Shown: positions 16,633-24,794 of the stretch, one piece after another | Numbering within the stretch: position 1 is the first letter of the stretch | Layout of the letters: every line of letters starts with the position of its first letter | Assembly (NCBI RefSeq): GCF_007992175.1 | Contig: NZ_BJZT01000006.1 | Span: 62,001 to 126,000 of the forward strand | Direction of reading: 5' to 3' | DNA: 64,000 bases | Source of the DNA: Methylobacterium haplocladii | Lineage (GTDB): Bacteria > Pseudomonadota > Alphaproteobacteria > Rhizobiales > Beijerinckiaceae | The notes under the pieces: generated by a model | Told to the model about the DNA's origin: nothing | What the model saw: only the letters and a program-made list of their open reading frames with translations | The model's database searches: none | Translations under genes and position numbers: made by a program

Positions 16633-17070
16633 TCAGAGATCGCCGAGCGAGAGTTCGCCCTGTCGCTCGGGCTTCTTCGCCCGCGTCGGCCGCACCCGCA
16701 TCTCGGGCTTGGCGCGCTTCGGCCGCGGTTTCGGCTCCGCGCGCAGACGCGCCTTGGCCTTGTCGCGGGCGATGGCCTCCGGCGCCTGCGGGTCGTCGGT
16801 CAGCCACTTGCCGTGCTTGATCACCTCGTTGACCCGGCCCTGGTTGACCCCGACCTTGAAGGCGATCTCCTGCTGGGTCATCCCCGTCGAGCCGTGCAGT
16901 TCGAGGATCGAGCGGGCGAGCTCCGGCGTCATCTTCTGGCCCGTCAGCCGCCGCGCCGGCCGGACGGTCCGGGTGGCGCGGTCGCGGTCCCGCAGGCGCT
17001 GCAAGATGGCCAGCGCCATGTTCATGCCCTGCTCGCGCAACGCGTCCTCGAATTCCTTCAGGGTCGCCAT
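16633..17070 (-). CDS. Helix-turn-helix protein with a basic C-terminal tail
   Basis: From the ATG at 17068-17070 the product has 145 residues. A helix-turn-helix is visible around residues 55-90 (MTQQEIAFKVGVNQGRVNEV). The tail is very rich in Lys, Arg and Pro (RLRAEPKPRPKRAKPEMR) and ends in an acidic ELSLGDL. GAGGAGCC just before the ATG fixes the start; a longer frame adds 22 unlikely residues. It is probably a DNA-binding protein. It is divergent from the Kdo hydroxylase gene, which it might regulate, but nothing proves that. Confidence 0.7.
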   Translation of the reverse strand: MATLKEFEDALREQGMNMALAILQRLRDRDRATRTVRPARRLTGQKMTPELARSILELHGSTGMTQQEIAFKVGVNQGRVNEVIKHGKWLTDDPQAPEAIARDKAKARLRAEPKPRPKRAKPEMRVRPTRAKKPERQGELSLGDL

Positions 17071-17356
17071 GGACGGCTCCTCAGCAGGTCTCGGAAAGGC
17101 GCACTGCGGCTTTCCGACAAAAACCTGCGACAACACAAAAACCCACGCCGGCGAGATCGGACGCCTCTCGGCAAACGATCCGGCCCCCGCATGGGTTGCC
17201 GCAACATGACAGTCAGAAACCCGCCCGACACCGCACGCAACGGCGCGATCGCGTCATCCACCGGGTTTCGCATCGGCTGCGCGCAAACGCCGCCCGCTTG
17301 GCACCCGATCGCAGCCTCGGCTACACCGCTGGCTTTCCCGCGCGAGGTCCCCGCTC

Positions 17357-18223
17357 ATGATCAGCCCGATCCTCCCCGTCAGCAGCGGCGGCGCGGCGCC
17401 CGGCGGCAGCCTCGTCGACGCCCTGGAGAGCGGCTCGGTCCTCGTCTTCCGCGATCTCGACTTCCCGTTCAGCCCCTTCGAGCAGCGCTTTCTCGAGCGC
17501 CCCTTCGCCGACGGCAAGGCCAAGAACGTCAACATCCGCGGAGCCGACGCCGCGCTGAAGGGCGCGGCCGGCACGGAGGAGGAGCAGGAGGCCTTGCGCC
17601 AACTCCTGGTCCGTTATCGCAGCTTCGCCAAGGCGCTGATCGACCGGTACCTCCCCGCCTATAGCGGCACCGTCTCGCTCGCCGGCACCTCGTACCGGCC
17701 CTTCGACGTCGACAAGCGCAAGATGAGCTGGCGACGCGACGACACGCGCATGCATGTCGACGCCTTCCCCTCGAACCCGCTCGGCGAGAGGCGCATCCTC
17801 CGGATCTTCCGCAACATCAACGCCAACGGCGAGCCGCGCCTGTGGCGGGTCGGCGAGGATTTCGGTGCGATGGCCGAGAAATTCCTGCCGAAGCTGCCCG
17901 GCTATTCCGGCCTCAAGGCCAGCGCGCTCGCCGCCCTGAAGATCACCAAGGCCAAGCGCACCGAATACGACCACCTCATGCTGCACCTGCACGACGCCCT
18001 GAAACAGGACCTCGCCTACCAGGCCGAGGCCCCGCAGGCGGACGTCCAGTTCAAGCCCGGCGAGACCTGGGTGACGTTTTCGGACCTCGTCATGCACGGC
18101 GCCATGGGCGGCAAGTACATGCTCGAGCAGACCGCCTACATTGCGGTGGCGGACCAGGCCGACCCCGAGAAGAGCCCGCAGCGGATCCTGGCGCGGAAGC
18201 TGGGGCGGGCGTTGCGGCATTAG
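17357..18223 (+). CDS. kdoO: Kdo 3-hydroxylase family dioxygenase
   Basis: The 288-residue protein matches the Fe(II)/2-oxoglutarate/O2-dependent Kdo hydroxylase family (KdoO). Iron ligands are visible as His133 and Asp135 in RMHVDAFPSNPLGERRILR and His247 in FSDLVMHGAMGG. KdoO converts a Kdo sugar of the lipid A inner core to Ko, which resists acid hydrolysis. There is no signal peptide, consistent with action on the cytoplasmic face. It lies 2 kb from the acpXL cluster, so two lipid A modification systems sit together. A perfect inverted repeat follows 16 bp after the stop. Confidence 0.85.
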   Translation: MISPILPVSSGGAAPGGSLVDALESGSVLVFRDLDFPFSPFEQRFLERPFADGKAKNVNIRGADAALKGAAGTEEEQEALRQLLVRYRSFAKALIDRYLPAYSGTVSLAGTSYRPFDVDKRKMSWRRDDTRMHVDAFPSNPLGERRILRIFRNINANGEPRLWRVGEDFGAMAEKFLPKLPGYSGLKASALAALKITKAKRTEYDHLMLHLHDALKQDLAYQAEAPQADVQFKPGETWVTFSDLVMHGAMGGKYMLEQTAYIAVADQADPEKSPQRILARKLGRALRH

Positions 18224-18239
18224 TCTCGATCGGATCCTC

Positions 18240-18329
18240 CGTCATTGCGAGCGAAGCGAAGCAATCCAGGGTCCCATCCTCGACGGTAGCGTGTTGGCCC
18301 TGGATTGCTTCGCTTCGCTCGCAATGACG
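18240..18329. repeat. Perfect 32-bp inverted repeat after kdoO
   Basis: The left arm (18240-18271, CGTCATTGCGAGCGAAGCG...) and the right arm (18298-18329) are exact reverse complements around a 26-bp loop. The unit is of the CATTGCGAGCGAAGCGAAGCAAT type that is scattered in many alphaproteobacterial genomes. It can form a long RNA hairpin and so may end the kdoO transcript. No transposase is nearby. Confidence 0.9.
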
Positions 18330-18443
18330 GCAAGGGCACCGAACGATTTAACTTGAACCTTTATGATCGGATCTTTTAACGAACTCTGATCAGTAGAATA
18401 CTTCCAACATGCTGCGTCTTTGCCTACCGTCATATGAGACCCG

Positions 18444-18767
18444 ATGATGGCTATCGAACTGGAAACGACAGCGATCCTGCCGCCGATGCACCCTGGCGAA
18501 GTCTTGCGCGAAGAGTTCATGGTGCCGCTCGGGCTCAGCGCCTACGCGGTCGCCAAGGCTTGCGGTGTGCCCCGCACGCGGATCGAGCGTATCGCCCGCG
18601 AGGCGATGGGCATCACGGCCGACACGGCGCTTCGGCTCGGCCGGTATTTCGGCATGGACGCGCAGGTCTGGATCAATCTCCAGGGCCGATACGACATCCT
18701 CACCGCGCGCAACGCGATCGGCGAGGATGTGGAGCGCATAGCGCCGCTGGTCAGAGAAGCCGCCTGA
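18444..18767 (+). CDS. higA: HigA-family antitoxin, apparently without its toxin
   Basis: The 107-residue protein has the HigA signature MHPGEVLREEFMVPLGLSA, an XRE-type HTH (AYAVAKACGVPRTRIERI) and the family block GMDAQVWINLQGRYDI. HigA normally neutralises the HigB mRNA interferase and represses the higBA promoter. HigB is usually directly upstream, but the 114 bp before higA hold only a stretch beginning MIGSF and stopping after eight codons. The gene ends one base before the stop of the convergent AI-2E family gene. It may be an orphan repressor. Confidence 0.88.
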   Translation: MMAIELETTAILPPMHPGEVLREEFMVPLGLSAYAVAKACGVPRTRIERIAREAMGITADTALRLGRYFGMDAQVWINLQGRYDILTARNAIGEDVERIAPLVREAA

Positions 18768-19868
18768 TCAGGGGGAGCCGGCCTCGCCCTCCGTGAACTC
18801 CCGCCACAACAGGATCAGCGCCGCCATTACAGCCGGCCCGACGAAGAGGCCGAGCAGCCCGAAGGTCTCGACGCCGCCGAGGATGCCGAGCAGCACCCAG
18901 AGGAAGGGAAGCCGCGTCGTGCCCCCGATCAGCGCCGGCCGCACGAAATGGTCGGCGACGAAGGTGACGACGAAGCCCGCGGCGACCACGACGATCGCCG
19001 GCACGAGGTTGCCGTCACCGAGGAGCAGCAGCGCCGCGAGGCCGAAGGCGAGCGGCGCGCCGAAGGGAATCATCGCGGCCACCGCCGTCGCCGCCCCGAA
19101 CAGCACGGGATGGGGCACGCCGGCGAACCAGTAGACGATGCCGAGCAGGATGCCCTCGCCGATGCCGACGAGGACGAGCCCGTCGACGGTGCCGTGCACG
19201 GAGGCCACCATCTGCCGCGCCACCCGCTCGCCGCGCGGGCCGAAGAGGCGCTGGCTGGCCGTCAGGCTCTGCTCGACCACCGTTCGCCCGTCGCGAAACA
19301 GGAAGAACAGCGTCAGCAGGGCGAACCCGAACAGCACGATCCGGTGGACGAGGTTCGCGCCGACGGTCTTGGTGAGGTCGCGGTTGGACGCGGTGTTGAC
19401 GTGCTCCAGCGCTTCCTTGGCCCAGCCGGCATGGGCGAGGTTGGCGTTCCACCAATCCGTCACCGCCTGGGCGCCGAAGGGCAGCCGGGCGACTATGGCC
19501 GGGACCGGCAGGCCGGCTTCCTCCGCCGCCTTGGCGTAGTCGAGGAGGTCGTGCGCCTCCCGCGCGGCCTCGACCGCCAGCAAAACCACCGGCACCAGGA
19601 AGGCCAGCGCCACCAGGGCCGTGAACAGTCCGGGCCAGAGGATGTTGTGCCTGCCAGGCGGAAACCGGCGTTCCGCCCTGGCGAAAAGCGGCCACAGGGC
19701 GATCGCGAGAACCACGGCCCAGACCAGCGCCCGCAGGAAGTCGGACAGGATGTAGAGCCCGAGCGCGAGCAGCGCCGCCGCCAGGACCAGTCGCGCCACG
19801 CCCTGCGCCCGCCCGGTTGCCGGATCCGCGGTGAAGGGCCGTTTTTCGGATCTGTCGACCGCCTGCAT
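18768..19868 (-). CDS. AI-2E family transporter
   Basis: From the ATG at 19866-19868 the product has 366 residues and about eight membrane helices in the AI-2E/PerM pattern, with two or three N-terminal helices, a long cytosolic loop, then a block with VLFGAATAVAAMIPFGAPLA and a C-terminal group (LFVGPAVMAALILLWREFTE). Some members export autoinducer-2 and others are sodium(potassium)/proton antiporters, so the substrate is open. GGTGGAG before this ATG favours it over one 16 codons upstream. It is convergent with higA and divergent from acpXL. Confidence 0.88.
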   Translation of the reverse strand: MQAVDRSEKRPFTADPATGRAQGVARLVLAAALLALGLYILSDFLRALVWAVVLAIALWPLFARAERRFPPGRHNILWPGLFTALVALAFLVPVVLLAVEAAREAHDLLDYAKAAEEAGLPVPAIVARLPFGAQAVTDWWNANLAHAGWAKEALEHVNTASNRDLTKTVGANLVHRIVLFGFALLTLFFLFRDGRTVVEQSLTASQRLFGPRGERVARQMVASVHGTVDGLVLVGIGEGILLGIVYWFAGVPHPVLFGAATAVAAMIPFGAPLAFGLAALLLLGDGNLVPAIVVVAAGFVVTFVADHFVRPALIGGTTRLPFLWVLLGILGGVETFGLLGLFVGPAVMAALILLWREFTEGEAGSP

Positions 19869-20148
19869 CGCTTGGCTCCACCCTGCACCCCGTCGTGCCG
19901 GGATGGCTCGCTGCATCTAGGCTTTGCCCGGCCGCGACGGAATAAGCACCGGCGGGAAACGTGTGAGCGCCCGATCGGCAGAGCCTCTGGGCCGGTCGTT
20001 TCCGGCCGTGCCCCAGGTCCGCGCATCCGGCAAGGTTGCCCGTGCTCCATCGCTTCGTGTAAGGGGTCGCGTTCCTCGCCAGGGCCACCGGGAACCGGCG
20101 AAGATCCCCGACCGACGGGCCGAGACACGAGAAAGCGGCGAGCCACGC

Positions 20149-20460
20149 ATGTCCACCGAGTCCGCCACCGGCACGACCGCCACCTTCGACCGCGTCGCCG
20201 ACATCATCGCCGACACCGCCGACATCCCGCGTGAGAAGATCACGCCGGAGAGCCACGCGATCGACGATCTCGGCATCGATTCCCTCGCCTTCCTCGACAT
20301 CGCCTTCGCGGTCGACAAGGCGTTCGGCATCAAGCTGCCGCTCGAGCGCTGGACCCAGGAAGTCAACGAGGGCAAGGTTCCGGCCGAAGAGTACTTCGTG
20401 CTGAAGAACCTCTGCGCACGCATCGATGCGCTCGTCGCCGAGAAGGCCGCCAAAGTCTGA
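20149..20460 (+). CDS. acpXL: Acyl carrier protein AcpXL for very-long-chain fatty acids
   Basis: The 103-residue protein is longer than a standard ACP and has the phosphopantetheine site Ser45 in [15 protein letters not shown]. The C-terminal block [20 protein letters not shown] is typical of AcpXL. The carrier holds the growing 27-hydroxyoctacosanoic-type chain that LpxXL puts on lipid A. The start follows AAAGCGGCGAGCC; no upstream in-frame start adds conserved sequence. A strong hairpin follows, then fabZ, two ketosynthase-fold genes, a reductase, an MDR gene and lpxXL, all on the same strand. Confidence 0.95.
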   Translation: MSTESATGTTATFDRVADIIADTADIPREKITPESHAIDDLGIDSLAFLDIAFAVDKAFGIKLPLERWTQEVNEGKVPAEEYFVLKNLCARIDALVAEKAAKV

Positions 20461-20521
20461 CGAAGCGATTTCGAGCGAAGTGGATCCGGTTCGCGTGAAG
20501 AAGTCGCGTCACACGAGAAAT

Positions 20522-20565
20522 GCCAGCTTTCTTCCCGATCCTTCGGGGTCGGGAAGAAAGCTGGC
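20522..20565 (+). promoter_or_regulatory. 20-bp hairpin with UUCG loop between acpXL and fabZ
   Basis: The left arm 20522-20541 and the right arm 20546-20565 pair over 20 positions, with one G-U pair, around the tetraloop TTCG closed by C-G. No T-run follows, so it is not a classic terminator. It probably acts as a barrier to 3' exonucleases or a partial terminator that keeps acpXL mRNA more abundant than the enzyme genes. Confidence 0.8.
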
Positions 20566-20580
20566 GTAGAGCCTCACATC

Positions 20581-21045
20581 ATGCGGCTCGAATATTTCGA
20601 GATGATCGACCAGGTGGTGCGGCTCGACCGCGCCGCCGGCCGGATCGAGTGCGTCGCCCAGGTGCCCGAGGCGAGCCCGGTCTTCGAGGGGCACTTCCCC
20701 GGCCATCCGCTCGTGCCCGGCGTCCTGCTCACCGAGACCATGGCGCAGGCCTCCGGCTATCTCGTGCTGGCTCATCTCGACTTCGCGCAGATGCCGTTCC
20801 TGATGGCCGTCGACAAGGCGCGGTTCCGCTCCTTCGTCGGTCCTGGCGCGCGACTCGAGATCACGGCGAGCCTGGAGCATGACGGCTCGGGCTACGCGGT
20901 GACGAAGGCCGCGATCCGCCACGAGGGCAAGGCGCTCTGCGACGCCGAGCTGCGCTTCCGAACCATGCCGTTCCCCGACGGCCTCGACGCGCCGATGCGC
21001 GAGCGGGCGCAGAAGATCGGGCTGCTCGACGGAGCCGGGGCGTGA
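20581..21045 (+). CDS. 3-hydroxyacyl-ACP dehydratase of the AcpXL pathway
   Basis: The 154-residue protein is a FabZ-type hot-dog fold with the catalytic pair His38 and Glu52 in GHFPGHPLVPGVLLTETMAQ. It would remove water from the 3-hydroxyacyl chain bound to AcpXL. It is known as fabZXL in rhizobial acpXL clusters. The stop overlaps the GTG start of the next gene by four bases (GTGA), so the two are translationally coupled. It starts 15 bases after the intergenic hairpin. Confidence 0.92.
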   Translation: MRLEYFEMIDQVVRLDRAAGRIECVAQVPEASPVFEGHFPGHPLVPGVLLTETMAQASGYLVLAHLDFAQMPFLMAVDKARFRSFVGPGARLEITASLEHDGSGYAVTKAAIRHEGKALCDAELRFRTMPFPDGLDAPMRERAQKIGLLDGAGA

Positions 21046-22178
21046 GCGCGCGAAAGGTCGTCGTCACCGGCATCGGCGTCGTCTCCTGCGCCGGCGAGGG
21101 CATCGAAGCGCATCTCGCGGCCTACGAAGCCGGCGAAGCACCGCGCACGGATGCCGAGACCTTCGCGCCCTATCCGGTCCATCCCGTGGTGCCGCTGTCG
21201 CTCGACACGCAAATTCCCAAAAAATCGGACCAGCGCCAGATGGAGCCGTGGCAGCGGCTCGGCGTCTATGCCGCCGGTCTGGCGCTCGATTCCGCCGGCC
21301 TCAAGGATGACGCCGCCCGCAAGGCCGCGCTCCATCTCATCGTCGCCTCCGGCGGCGGCGAGCGCGATTACGCCGTCGACGGCGCAATCCTCACGGGGCT
21401 GCGCGATGCAGCCGATCCCGGCGCCTACCTCAACGAGCACCTGCAGAACGACCTGCGGCCGACGCTCTTCCTGGCGCAGCTCTCGAACCTCCTCGCCGGC
21501 AACATCGCCATCGTCCACGGCGTCACCGGCGCCTCGCGCACCTTCATGGGCGAGGAATCGGCCGGGGTCGACGCCCTGCGGATCGCGCAGGCGCGCATCG
21601 CCTCGGGCCAGCTCGACGCGATGCTGGTCGGCGGCTCCTATAATGCCGAGCGGGCCGACGTGCTGCTCGTCCACGAGATGGGCGGCTTCCTCCACACGCC
21701 GGACTATCGCCCGGTGTTTTCACGCGGCGGTGCGGAGAACGGCGGCTTCATCCTCGGCAGCGGCGCGGCCTTCCTGCTGCTGGAATCGGCCGAGCACGCC
21801 GCGGCTCGCGGCGCGAAGGCCTTCGCGGTGATCGATGCGGTCGCCAACGATCGCGTGCGCCGCAAGCCGGGTGCCGTCGCCGAGGCCCTGCCGCGCCTGC
21901 TGCGCGAGGCCGGCATCGAGAACCCCGACGTGATCCTGTCCGGCGCCACCGGCGTCGCCAGTCTCGCGGAGGAGGAAGCGCAGGCCCTGAAATCCGCCCT
22001 GCCCGACACCCGCATCCGCGCCACCGGCGACGTGATCGGCCATCCGATCGAGGCGGTGCCGCCCTTCGGCGCGGCGATCGCCGCAGCACTCTGTGCGGCC
22101 GGCAAGGCCCGCGAGGTCGCGATCACCTCCGTCGGCCACCGAAGCGGCGAGGGCGTCATCCGGGTCACAGCTGCCTGA
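21042..22178 (+). CDS. Ketosynthase-fold protein lacking the active-site Cys (chain-length-factor-like)
   Basis: The 378-residue protein has a thiolase-fold beta-ketoacyl-ACP synthase pattern (KVVVTGIGVVSCAGEG at the start; NGGFILGSGAAFLLLE later). Where an active enzyme has its Cys, this one reads VTGASRTFMG (residues 161-170), with Ala164 in the Cys position. The two catalytic His motifs are also changed: SGATG replaces AHGT and GHPIEAVPPFG replaces GHTLTAAG, keeping only the second His. It corresponds to one of the two fabFXL genes of rhizobial clusters. With the intact partner downstream it probably forms a heterodimer and affects chain length, as the beta subunit does in type II polyketide synthases. 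It starts with GTG. Confidence 0.85.
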   Translation: MSARKVVVTGIGVVSCAGEGIEAHLAAYEAGEAPRTDAETFAPYPVHPVVPLSLDTQIPKKSDQRQMEPWQRLGVYAAGLALDSAGLKDDAARKAALHLIVASGGGERDYAVDGAILTGLRDAADPGAYLNEHLQNDLRPTLFLAQLSNLLAGNIAIVHGVTGASRTFMGEESAGVDALRIAQARIASGQLDAMLVGGSYNAERADVLLVHEMGGFLHTPDYRPVFSRGGAENGGFILGSGAAFLLLESAEHAAARGAKAFAVIDAVANDRVRRKPGAVAEALPRLLREAGIENPDVILSGATGVASLAEEEAQALKSALPDTRIRATGDVIGHPIEAVPPFGAAIAAALCAAGKAREVAITSVGHRSGEGVIRVTAA

Positions 22179-22194
22179 TCGTTCTGAATCACAC

Positions 22195-22308
22195 CGTCAT
22201 TCCGGGGCCGCGCAGCGGAACCCGGAATCCACCCGTGATGCGCCGCTTCGGCACACCGTCATGCCTAGTCGTAGATTCCGGGTTCGCCTTCGGCGCCCCG
22301 GAATGACG
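22195..22308. repeat. Facing pair of CATTCCGGGG-family repeats between the two ketosynthase genes
   Basis: The left element (22195-22230) begins CGTCATTCCGGGGCCGCG and the right element (22274-22308) ends CGCCCCGGAATGACGG in the opposite orientation. Each can fold alone, and the pair can form a larger stem. It lies inside the acpXL operon and may cause processing of the mRNA. A related pair lies at 25128-25266. Confidence 0.85.
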
Positions 22309-22358
22309 GCTAGGGGGAGCGTCGTGCACACTGCGAAAACTTGCGTTAAGGCGATGGC

Positions 22359-23636
22359 ATGAGCGCTTCCTCCACCCGTGACGCCAAGGGCCGCCCGCTC
22401 GTCGCCGTGACCGGGCTCGGGATCGTGACGTCGCTCGGCTGCGGCGCGGCCGACACCTGGGAGGCCCTGACGGCGGGGCGCTCCGGCATTCGCACGATCT
22501 CGCGCTTTCCCATCGACGGCCTGCGCACCTCCATCGCCGGCACGGTCGACGCCTTCGAGACCGATCCGCTCTGCGCGCCGCTGCTCTCGGAGCGCTTCGC
22601 CGAGGTCGCCGCCGAGGAGGCCGTGACCCAGGCCGGGATCGGAGCGGAGTTTCCGGGCGCCCTGTTCATCGCCGTGCCGCCGGTGGAGCTCGAATGGCCG
22701 CAGCGCCAGGCACTCGCCCAGGCCTCCGGCGAGACCGGTGACATCACCTATCGCAGCCTGCTGAAGGCGGCCGCCGGCCGGGGCTTCGACGCCTGGCACG
22801 ACCTGTTCATCTTCGGCACCGTGGCCGATCGCATCGCCGACCGTTTCGGCACCAGGGGTTCGCCGATCTCGCTCTCCACCGCCTGCTCATCGGGTGCCAC
22901 CGCGATCCAGCTCGGCGTCGAGGCGATCCGGCGCGGCGAGATGAAAGCCGCGCTCTGCATCGGCACCGACGGCTCGGTGAACCCGGAATCGCTGATCCGG
23001 TTCTCGCTGCTCTCGGCCCTCTCGACGCAGAACGACAATCCCGAGACCGCCTCGAAGCCGTTCTCGAAGAACCGCGACGGCTTCGTCATGGGCGAGGGCG
23101 CCGCCGCCCTGGTGCTGGAAGACGCCGAAGCCGCCCGCGCGCGCGGCGCGAAGATCCTCGGCTACGTGCTCGGTTGCGGCGAGAAGGGCGACGGCTTCCA
23201 TCGCACCCGCTCGAGCCCCAACGGCGAGCCGGTGATCGCGGCGATCCGCGCGGCCCTCGACGATGCGGGCGTCGGTCCCGACAGCATCGACACGGTCAAC
23301 GCCCACGGCACCTCGACGCCGGAGAACGACAAGATGGAGGCGCTCGGCTGCGCCGCCGTGTTCGGCGAGCGCATCGCCCGGCTTCCGATCTCCTCGAACA
23401 AGTCGATGATCGGCCACACCCTCACGGCGGCCGGCGCCATCGAGGCGGTGGTCTCGCTGCTGACCATCCAGCACGGCCGCATCCCGCCGACCATCAACCA
23501 CCGCGTGCCCGACCCGTCCCTGACCCTCGACGTCGTCTCGACGGCGCGGGACGCCAAGGTCTCGCGGGTGCTCTCGAACTCCTTCGGGTTCGGCGGGCAG
23601 AACACCTGCCTCGTGCTGGCGGACGAGCCGGCATGA
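22359..23636 (+). CDS. Beta-ketoacyl-ACP synthase of the AcpXL pathway (catalytic)
   Basis: The 425-residue protein is a FabF-type enzyme with an intact Cys-His-His triad: Cys176 in SLSTACSSGATAIQ, a His in VNAHGTSTPEND and a His in MIGHTLTAAGAIEA. It performs the decarboxylative condensation that extends the acyl chain on AcpXL. Rhizobial clusters carry two such genes; here the other copy lacks the Cys, so this one should provide the activity. It ends in a four-base overlap with the reductase gene (ATGA). The repeat-filled gap of about 180 bp upstream separates it from the first ketosynthase-fold gene. Confidence 0.93.
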   Translation: MSASSTRDAKGRPLVAVTGLGIVTSLGCGAADTWEALTAGRSGIRTISRFPIDGLRTSIAGTVDAFETDPLCAPLLSERFAEVAAEEAVTQAGIGAEFPGALFIAVPPVELEWPQRQALAQASGETGDITYRSLLKAAAGRGFDAWHDLFIFGTVADRIADRFGTRGSPISLSTACSSGATAIQLGVEAIRRGEMKAALCIGTDGSVNPESLIRFSLLSALSTQNDNPETASKPFSKNRDGFVMGEGAAALVLEDAEAARARGAKILGYVLGCGEKGDGFHRTRSSPNGEPVIAAIRAALDDAGVGPDSIDTVNAHGTSTPENDKMEALGCAAVFGERIARLPISSNKSMIGHTLTAAGAIEAVVSLLTIQHGRIPPTINHRVPDPSLTLDVVSTARDAKVSRVLSNSFGFGGQNTCLVLADEPA

Positions 23637-24388
23637 GTGAGCCGAAACAGGTCCTCGTCGTCGGCGGGTCCGGCGGCCTCGGCACGGCGATGGTGCGCAC
23701 GCTCGCCGCGGCGGGGCACAGTGTCAGCTTCACCTACCGCTCGAAGCCAGAGGAGGCGGAGGCGCTCGCCACCGAACTCGGCGCGGCACATCCCGGCGCC
23801 GTCTTCGCGGCACACCGCCTCGATCTCGCCGACCGCGACGCGGTCGAGGCCTTCTGCGAGGCGATCGAGGACACGGCCTTTTACGGCTACGTCCACAATG
23901 CCGGCCAGTCCGCCGACGCCCTCGCCATGATGCTCGACCGCGACCGGTCGGATCTCGCCATGCAGGTGAACTTCTGGTCGCTGACCCGGATCGCCAAGGT
24001 GCTGGTGCGGGGCATGATCCGGGCGCGCTCCGGCCGCATCGTCGCGGTCGGCTCGGTGGCGGCGCTTCGCGGCAACACGGGCAACGCGGCCTATGCCGCC
24101 ACCAAGGGTGCGATGATCGCCTATTGCCGCACGCTGGCGGTCGAATCGGCCAAGCGCGGCGTCACGGTCAACGTGCTCGCCCCCGGCTTCATCGACACCG
24201 GCATGATGGCCTCCTACGCCGCCTATCGCGACACGATGGAGAAGCAGATCCCGGCCGGGCGCTTCGCCGCTCCCGACGAGGTCGCGGCGCTGGCGGCCTT
24301 CCTGATGAGCGAACCTGCCGCCTACATCACCGGCGCCGTCCTGCCCGTCGATGGCGGTCTGACCGCGATGATGGGCGTGCACCGCTGA
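23633..24388 (+). CDS. SDR-family 3-oxoacyl-ACP reductase
   Basis: The 251-residue short-chain dehydrogenase has the NAD(P)-binding motif VVGGSGGLG, YVHNAGQS, and the catalytic Ser and YxxxK in VGSVAAL and AAYAATKGAM. By context it reduces the 3-oxoacyl-AcpXL made by the ketosynthases. The well-known rhizobial acpXL cluster, as I recall it, has no reductase of this kind, so this one supplies the step locally. The ATG overlaps the stop of the ketosynthase gene by four bases, which implies coupled translation. Confidence 0.9.
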   Translation: MSEPKQVLVVGGSGGLGTAMVRTLAAAGHSVSFTYRSKPEEAEALATELGAAHPGAVFAAHRLDLADRDAVEAFCEAIEDTAFYGYVHNAGQSADALAMMLDRDRSDLAMQVNFWSLTRIAKVLVRGMIRARSGRIVAVGSVAALRGNTGNAAYAATKGAMIAYCRTLAVESAKRGVTVNVLAPGFIDTGMMASYAAYRDTMEKQIPAGRFAAPDEVAALAAFLMSEPAAYITGAVLPVDGGLTAMMGVHR

Positions 24389-24522
24389 TTGTTTCACTCT
24401 GTCCCGCAGGGTCCGCGCCCATCGGGTCGTGTCCCCTGCAACCGCCTGCGAACGAGTAGCATTCCTCCCCACAGCGATCGCAACGCGCTCGCGAGCGAGG
24501 CCGCAGGAAGAAGGGCGCAGCG

Positions 24523-24774
24523 ATGAATGACAAGCTCATGAAGACGGTGATCGGGGCGATCGTCGCCGTAGGTCTGGCCATCGCCGTGTCCTACGGGCTC
24601 ATCAGCCAGCAGACCGCCGACAAGGTGCAGACCCAGACGAACGAGGCCCTCTCGGGCAACCAGTCCGGCCAGACGACGGCGCCCCAGCAGCCGGCTCCTG
24701 CGCCGCAGAGCCCCACGACCCAGGCACCGGCTCCGAATGCGCCCGCGCCGCAGAATCCTGCACCACGCCCGTGA
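24523..24774 (+). CDS. Small membrane-anchored Pro/Gln-rich protein
   Basis: The 83-residue product has a signal-like or single membrane helix (VIGAIVAVGLAIAVSYGLI) and a low-complexity tail of Pro, Gln, Ala and Thr (for example PAPAPQSPTTQAPAPNAPAP). Tails of this type often span the periplasm or act as spacers. I do not recognise a family. It lies 134 bp after the reductase gene and its stop is 21 bases before the SH3-like gene, so it is probably part of the acpXL transcript. Confidence 0.6.
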   Translation: MNDKLMKTVIGAIVAVGLAIAVSYGLISQQTADKVQTQTNEALSGNQSGQTTAPQQPAPAPQSPTTQAPAPNAPAPQNPAPRP

Positions 24775-24794
24775 TCGCCGACCTCGAGACCGCG

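Noticed and set aside
18363..18437. Possible higB toxin remnant (MIGSF..., one internal stop)
   Set aside because: Only five residues resemble a HigB start. This is too little to call a pseudogene, so it is mentioned only as a finding.
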